Assembly (NCBI RefSeq): GCF_019880305.1 | Contig: NZ_CP082301.1 | Location: 4,650,001-4,714,000 of the forward strand | Reading direction: 5' to 3' | From: Streptomyces decoyicus | GTDB lineage: Bacteria; Actinomycetota; Actinomycetes; Streptomycetales; Streptomycetaceae | DNA: 64,000 nucleotides | In this document: in pieces, positions 60,014 to 64,000 of the stretch | Layout of the letters: every line of letters starts with the position of its first letter | How positions within the stretch are numbered: the first letter of the stretch is position 1 | Position numbers and translations under genes: made by a program | Notes under the pieces: model-generated | The model's database searches: none | What the model was told of the DNA's origin: nothing | The model's input: only the letters and a program-made list of their open reading frames with translations

Positions 60014-61696
60014 TCACTTCGCGTCCGCATAGCACTCCACCACCGCCGTGGTGAACGGGAAACGGACCGGCGTCTCGCCGAACGCGATCCGCCCTGCCGC
60101 CGAGGCCGCCTCCGTGATCGCCTCGGCGACCGTCGCCGTCTCCTGGGCGGGACAGTGCACGATCACCTCGTCATGCTGGAAGAAGACCAGCTCGGCGCGG
60201 AGCCCGCCCTCCGACAGCGAGCGGCGCAGCGCGGCCAGCATCAGCAACGCCCAGTCGGCGGCGCTGCCCTGGACGACGAAGTTGCGGGTGAAGCGGCCGC
60301 GGGCGCGGGCGGCGGCCGAGCTGCTGCCGTACGCCGCGGGCGGCTCCTCCTCCTGGGGCAGGCCCGCCTCGTCGGGCGGTGCCACGGACGCGGGCGGGCA
60401 GGTGCGGCCCAGCCAGGTGCGCACCAGCCGCCCCTCCTCGCCCGCGCGCGCCGCCTCGTCCACATACGCCACCGCGGCCGGATAGCGGCGGCGCAGATCG
60501 GCCATGTGCTTGAGGGCGTCGCCGGACGTCTGGCCGTAAATGGCACCCAGCAGACCGAGTTTGGCCCGGGCGCGGTCGCCGCCGAACGCGCGGGCCGCCA
60601 GATCCGCGTACAGATCCTCGCCGCTGCCGGCCACGTCCATCAGGCCCCGGTCGCGGGAGACCGCCGCCAGCACCCGGGGTTCCATCTGGTCGGCGTCGGC
60701 GACCACCAGGCGCCACCCCGGGTCGGCGAGCACCGCCTGCCGGATCACCTTGGGGATCTGGAGCGCGCCGCCGCCGTTGGCGGTCCAGCGGCCGGAGACC
60801 GTGCCGCCGGGCAGATACTCGGGGCGGAAGCGGCCGTCGTGCACCCACTGCTGGAGCCATGACCACCCATGAGCGGTGTACAGACGGTAGAGCGTCTTGT
60901 ACGCCAGCAGCGGCGCCACGGCGGGGTGATCGATCTGCTGCAATTCCCATTTGCGGGTCGAGGTGAGGGGAATCCCGGCGCGGGCGAAGGCCTTGATGAT
61001 GTCGTTGGGCAGATCGGGGCGCACCCGCGCGCCCGCCCCGAAGGCCCGGGACACCTCATCGGCCAGCTCCGCCATCCGGCGTGGCTCCCCGCCGCCCGGA
61101 TAGCGCTCGCCCAGCAGCCCGTCGAGCAGCTTGCGGTGCACATCCGCCCGCCAGGGCACCCCGGCCCGCCCCATTTCCGTGGCGACCAGCATGCCCGCGG
61201 ATTCCGCGGCGAGCAGCAGCCGCATCCGGTCCGGATGCTCCGCCTTCTCCGTACGCGCCACCTGGCCGCCGTAGACCTCCAGCAGCGCCGTCAGCTCGTC
61301 AGTGCCGGGCGGCAGCGGCACCGGCCCCGGGTCGAACAGCGACGGCTGGGTCTGTGCCGTACGCACGGGCGGATCCGGAGGGACGGGCAGGCCGTGCCGG
61401 CGGGCCCAGGCGGCGGCCAGCGAACGCGGCTGACCGGACTGGCCCTCCTCATGGCCGATCAGCAGCGCCTCCGCGGCCTCCACGTCGTAGCACCGCTCGA
61501 CCCGCACCCCCGCCGCCAGCAGCCGCCGGTAGATCTCCGGGGTGGACCGCCACACCCACCGCTCGACCTCGGGACGCGAGCGCACGGCCTCGGCGAGCGA
61601 GGGCTCCCGCAGCACCGGTCCGGCGGGCCGGCCGTCCTGGGCGAGCGGGCAGAGACGAGCACCCCCGTCGCCCGTCTCCGCCACCGCCCATCTCAT
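60014..61696 (-). CDS. Family A DNA polymerase without 5' nuclease
   Basis: This 560-residue protein has a family A polymerase domain: motif A VADADQMEPRVLAAVS, motif B RAKLGLLGAIYGQTSG and motif C FFQHDEVIVHCP, with QIPKVIRQA in the palm. The N-terminal 200 residues resemble a degenerate 3'-5' exonuclease region in which metal-binding acids are not obvious. The 5' nuclease of PolA is absent, so this is the accessory 'bifunctional 3'-5' exonuclease/DNA polymerase' of actinomycetes, not the main Pol I. ATG at 61696 is the likely start; another at 61726 is possible. Confidence 0.9.
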   Translation of the reverse strand: MRWAVAETGDGGARLCPLAQDGRPAGPVLREPSLAEAVRSRPEVERWVWRSTPEIYRRLLAAGVRVERCYDVEAAEALLIGHEEGQSGQPRSLAAAWARRHGLPVPPDPPVRTAQTQPSLFDPGPVPLPPGTDELTALLEVYGGQVARTEKAEHPDRMRLLLAAESAGMLVATEMGRAGVPWRADVHRKLLDGLLGERYPGGGEPRRMAELADEVSRAFGAGARVRPDLPNDIIKAFARAGIPLTSTRKWELQQIDHPAVAPLLAYKTLYRLYTAHGWSWLQQWVHDGRFRPEYLPGGTVSGRWTANGGGALQIPKVIRQAVLADPGWRLVVADADQMEPRVLAAVSRDRGLMDVAGSGEDLYADLAARAFGGDRARAKLGLLGAIYGQTSGDALKHMADLRRRYPAAVAYVDEAARAGEEGRLVRTWLGRTCPPASVAPPDEAGLPQEEEPPAAYGSSSAAARARGRFTRNFVVQGSAADWALLMLAALRRSLSEGGLRAELVFFQHDEVIVHCPAQETATVAEAITEAASAAGRIAFGETPVRFPFTTAVVECYADAK

Positions 61697-62342
61697 GTCC
61701 CTGAGTCTTCCACCAGGGTCTGACATTCGCCCTGACCAGCGCGGACGACACGATCCCCGCCCGCGCCGCAGCGAGAGCGCACCAGTCCCGGCACCACCTG
61801 TGCCCTACGCACGGCGAGCGGAGGGTCACGCCCCGTGCAGAGGGGCGAGGCGGACGGTCCCGGCTCCCGTCGCCCCCGGGCACAACCTCCGCGCCCAGGC
61901 GCGGGGTTCGAGGGCCGTACCGCAGTGAGCGTCTGCCGCACGGTCACGCCGTCCGGCACCTTCTGCCGTACGCCAAGGGCGAGTTCGGCGGCGTAGACGA
62001 CCTGGGTCCGCACCCCGGCCGGCCGCCCGAACCAGCTCTTCGGCCGCGGCGGCAGTCCATGACGTCAGACTCCGCTGCAAAAGCCGTCAGGAAATCACCT
62101 CTGCGCGGGACACTTTCCTGGCGCCATTGGACGCGAATCCCGTGACAATCGGCGCTGTCCGCAGGCGGGTTGGAGTGACGTGCCACCATGAGGGACGCGG
62201 AGTTGCTGTGTCCTTTCGGACAAGCGAGCGCCGTATTCACCCGATTGAACCGCTACTTTTGCCCGAGTTGGTGAGTTGAGCAGCTTGTCGCTCTAAGCGG
62301 CGCGTACAGATACCTGAATGCTGCTCAGTGAAGAGGTTCACC
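61697..62342. other. Intergenic region before chaplin cluster
   Basis: There is no intact gene. The left part is GC-rich with several short open frames on the minus strand (for example QVVYAAELALGVRQKVPDG) that lack ribosome sites and may be a decayed gene. From about 62050 base composition drops, and the right end carries the chaplin promoter; TTGAAC (62245-62250) and AGTTGG (62266-62271), 15 bp apart, roughly resemble a BldN promoter. Confidence 0.4.
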
Positions 62343-62588
62343 GTGAAGTTTGTCTCGAAGGCCGCTGTCCTGTCCGCTGCCGCGGGCATTGCCGTTGTGG
62401 GCGGGGCCGGTGTGGCCAGTGCCCATGGCGGCGCCGGCGCCGCGGGTGTCGCCCAGAACTCCCCCGGTGTCATCTCCGGCAACCTCATCCAGGTCCCGGT
62501 CGACGTGCCGGTCAATGTGTGCGGCAACACCGTCAACATTTTCGCTCTGCTGAACCCGGCGTTCGGCAACACCTGCCTCAACACCTGA
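62343..62588 (+). CDS. Short chaplin
   Basis: This 81-residue precursor has a signal peptide cleaved near ASA (residue 27), leaving about 54 residues that are almost entirely the chaplin domain: NSPGVISGNLIQVPVDVPVN, CGNTVNIFALLNPAFGNTC. Cys60 and Cys78 form the conserved pair. It is of the short, amyloid-forming class (ChpD-H). These proteins coat aerial hyphae and lower surface tension (established). The GTG at 62343 follows AGAGGTT. A strong terminator follows. Confidence 0.95.
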   Translation: MKFVSKAAVLSAAAGIAVVGGAGVASAHGGAGAAGVAQNSPGVISGNLIQVPVDVPVNVCGNTVNIFALLNPAFGNTCLNT

Positions 62589-62637
62589 TCTTCGTATAGC
62601 CGTTGAGGCCAGGCCCGCGTGGACGGGCTTTCGATGT

Positions 62638-62672
62638 CAAAGGCCGGTACGGATTCTTCGTACCGGCCTTTG
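62638..62672 (+). terminator. Hairpin terminator after first chaplin
   Basis: A 14-bp perfect inverted repeat (caaaggccggtacg and its complement) encloses a 7-nt loop. Confidence 0.85.
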
Positions 62673-62757
62673 AAATGCCAAAATGCCCTCCGGAGGGCGA
62701 ACGCCGCCCGGCTCCAGTGATATGTATCTATGGTTTCGTGGCATTCGGGTGAAACGG

Positions 62758-62785
62758 CGAAACCGCACCCCCAGAAGCGAGTTGA
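62758..62785 (+). promoter_or_regulatory. Candidate BldN-type promoter of rodlin gene
   Basis: CGAAAC (62758-62763) and AGTTGA (62780-62785) are separated by 16 bp. The published sigma-BldN promoter of bldM is CGTAAC-16-CGTTGA, so each box matches at 5 of 6 positions. It is 47 bp upstream of the rodlin start, and BldN is known to direct rodlin and chaplin genes. Confidence 0.55.
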
Positions 62786-62831
62786 CCAGAGCGCTCCGGA
62801 TACGGGCACTCCGCTTCTAGAAGGGTAAATC

Positions 62832-63227
62832 GTGATCAAGAAGGTCCTGGCCACGACGGCTGTAGCCGCGTCCATCGTCGGCATTTCGGCGGCGGTCGCC
62901 CCCCAGGCGATGGCTGTTGGCAACGACAACGGCACCTCCACGGTCAACGGCAACGGCGCCGCTTCGGCGTTCGGCAACTCCACCACCAGGGGGAAGATGA
63001 GCCCGCAGCTGGAGCTCGTCCAGGGTTCGCTGAACAAGCTGTGCCTCGCCCTGCCCAAGGTGAACCTCGGCGCCGGGCTGGCGGTCTTCCAGGACATCAA
63101 TGTCCTGTCGTCGCCGCAGAACCAGCAGTGCGTCGAGAACTCCAGCCAGGCGAAGGGCGACGAGCCGCTGTCGCACATCCTGGACGACATCGCGGTGCTC
63201 TCCGCGAACGGTGTCGGCAACCGCTGA
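62832..63227 (+). CDS. Rodlin
   Basis: This 131-residue secreted protein matches rodlins (RdlA/RdlB) in length and sequence: signal peptide cut near QAMA (residue 28), NDNGTSTVNGNGAASAFGNS, then MSPQLELVQGSLNKLCLALP and SSPQNQQCVENSSQAKGDEP. Two Cys residues are conserved. Rodlins arrange chaplin fibres into the rodlet layer of aerial hyphae and spores. The GTG at 62832 has GAAGGG upstream. Only one rodlin gene is present here, where S. coelicolor has two. Confidence 0.95.
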   Translation: MIKKVLATTAVAASIVGISAAVAPQAMAVGNDNGTSTVNGNGAASAFGNSTTRGKMSPQLELVQGSLNKLCLALPKVNLGAGLAVFQDINVLSSPQNQQCVENSSQAKGDEPLSHILDDIAVLSANGVGNR

Positions 63228-63589
63228 CCCGGCCATCGGTCGCAGGCCCGGCCGCCGGCTCTCTCTTCCTGAGCGGTCCGGGCCCGCGACACCCCCTTAC
63301 GAACCGTAAGACCGAAGATTTTTCCTGCCTTTTTCGTCGGGAATTGTTATTCGGTGGGTACCTCGCACGTTCGAACTCCGGTGTTTTTTCCGCGTCGTAT
63401 GCGCGGTGGCAATCTCCTGAAACGTTCTTGCACCCTTCGGGCGATTCCTCCGAAAACTTTCCGGGAAGAGTTTCGTCCACGAGGGGAAATCGTTACCAAT
63501 ATCGGCAGCGGTGTTACGGGCGAGCAGATCAGCGCCCGAGCGACACGACGGTCGTGTTCGCTACGGACCCGCTGCAGGAAGGGCTGAAA

Positions 63590-63823
63590 GTGAAGTACGC
63601 AAAGGTCGCAGCAGTCACTGCCGGTACGCTCATGGCGGTGGGCTCGGCTGCGCCGGCGTTCGCCGACGCGGGTGCCGCCGGTGGCGCCAAGAACTCTCCC
63701 GGTGTGCTCTCCGGCAACGCCATCCAGGTGCCGATTCACATCCCGATCAACATCTGCGGCAACACCGTCAACTTCGTTGCGCTGCTGAACCCGGCGTTCG
63801 GCAACAACTGCCTGAACCACTGA
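63590..63823 (+). CDS. Short chaplin
   Basis: This 77-residue precursor has a signal peptide cut near AFA (residue 25) and a mature chaplin domain (KNSPGVLSGNAIQVPIHIPI, CGNTVNFVALLNPAFGNNC), with Cys56 and Cys74. It is a diverged paralogue of the chaplin at 62343. The GTG at 63590 has GGAAGGG upstream. The 362-bp gap before it is AT-rich; a weak BldN-like match is CGTTAC (63491-63496). A terminator hairpin follows. Confidence 0.95.
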   Translation: MKYAKVAAVTAGTLMAVGSAAPAFADAGAAGGAKNSPGVLSGNAIQVPIHIPINICGNTVNFVALLNPAFGNNCLNH

Positions 63824-63854
63824 CTCGAAGAAATTCGAGCCGTGTTCACTTGAT

Positions 63855-63894
63855 CCGGTCCCGGTGTGTGCTGTCGTCTGCGCACCGGGGCCGG
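63855..63894 (+). terminator. Hairpin terminator after second chaplin
   Basis: ccggtcccggtg and caccggggccgg pair over 12 bp with one G-U pair and a 16-nt loop, 31 bp after the stop codon. Confidence 0.7.
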
Positions 63895-64000
63895 TCGGTG
63901 TTCGGGACCGGCCGCCGCAATCGCAAAAGCCCGCACCTTTTGAGTGGCGTTGTCAAGAAGGCGGAACTTCAGAGTTTCTCCACGAGACGGCACTCGTTAG

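Noticed and set aside
61697..62240. Several short minus-strand frames as genes
   Set aside because: They overlap one another, have no ribosome sites and no domain; at most a decayed gene.

Overview
This window comes from a high-GC actinomycete, almost certainly Streptomyces. Evidence: very high GC with strong third-position bias, many GTG/TTG and apparently leaderless starts, a BldG pair, a fused membrane/thymidylate kinase, a lysine-rich-tailed topoisomerase I, and a chaplin-rodlin-chaplin cluster at the right end. No insertion sequence, prophage or CRISPR array was seen.

Region 1 (1-47 kb) is a conserved chromosomal core. Its gene order resembles, from memory, the Mycobacterium tuberculosis block Rv3644c-Rv3677c. 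Left to right it carries a NUDIX protein and a metallo-beta-lactamase hydrolase, a nucleotidyltransferase, Crp, endonuclease III, a CoA-type NUDIX enzyme and a MarP-type membrane protease. Then come an epoxide-hydrolase-like enzyme, a holin-like membrane protein, NhaA, acetyl-CoA synthetase and a SulP-carbonic anhydrase fusion. A CooC-like ATPase, a Fic-like protein and a HAD phosphatase precede a 6C-type small RNA and a cryptic Tad locus (deviant ParA/CpaE, TadA, TadB, TadC, Flp pilin, TadE and a second TadE-like protein). A helicase of the MrfA/YprA type, BldG with its anti-sigma partner, a membrane pyrophosphatase, a lipoprotein, a methyltransferase, TopA, Tmk, DNA polymerase III delta', a TAP-like protease and tRNA-Thr(CGT) complete the core.

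Region 2 (46.9-62.3 kb) looks accessory. A tight four-gene unit encodes two related secreted proteins, an OmpR-type regulator and its kinase. A second (NarL-type) kinase and regulator, another lipoprotein, several tandem repeats and a decayed GNAT acetyltransferase follow. Next are a secreted glycerophosphodiesterase, a membrane acyltransferase, a DeoR/RidA pair, a CrtA-like protein opposite a TetR regulator, an HSL-type esterase and a stand-alone family A DNA polymerase.

Region 3 (62.3-64 kb) is a developmental surface-protein cluster: two short chaplins flank a rodlin, with candidate BldN-type promoters. It makes the hydrophobic sheath of aerial hyphae, so the window links vegetative housekeeping (topA, tmk, holB, acs) with development (bldG, 6C RNA, chaplins).

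The most interesting observations are: the operon of secreted W/C-motif paralogues with a two-component system; a duplicated acs start that leaves a 16-residue coupled leader peptide; a 6C RNA beside a lysine-less ParA-like protein; a Tad gene with no stop codon before a convergent helicase; and several hairpins or palindromes placed over start sites.
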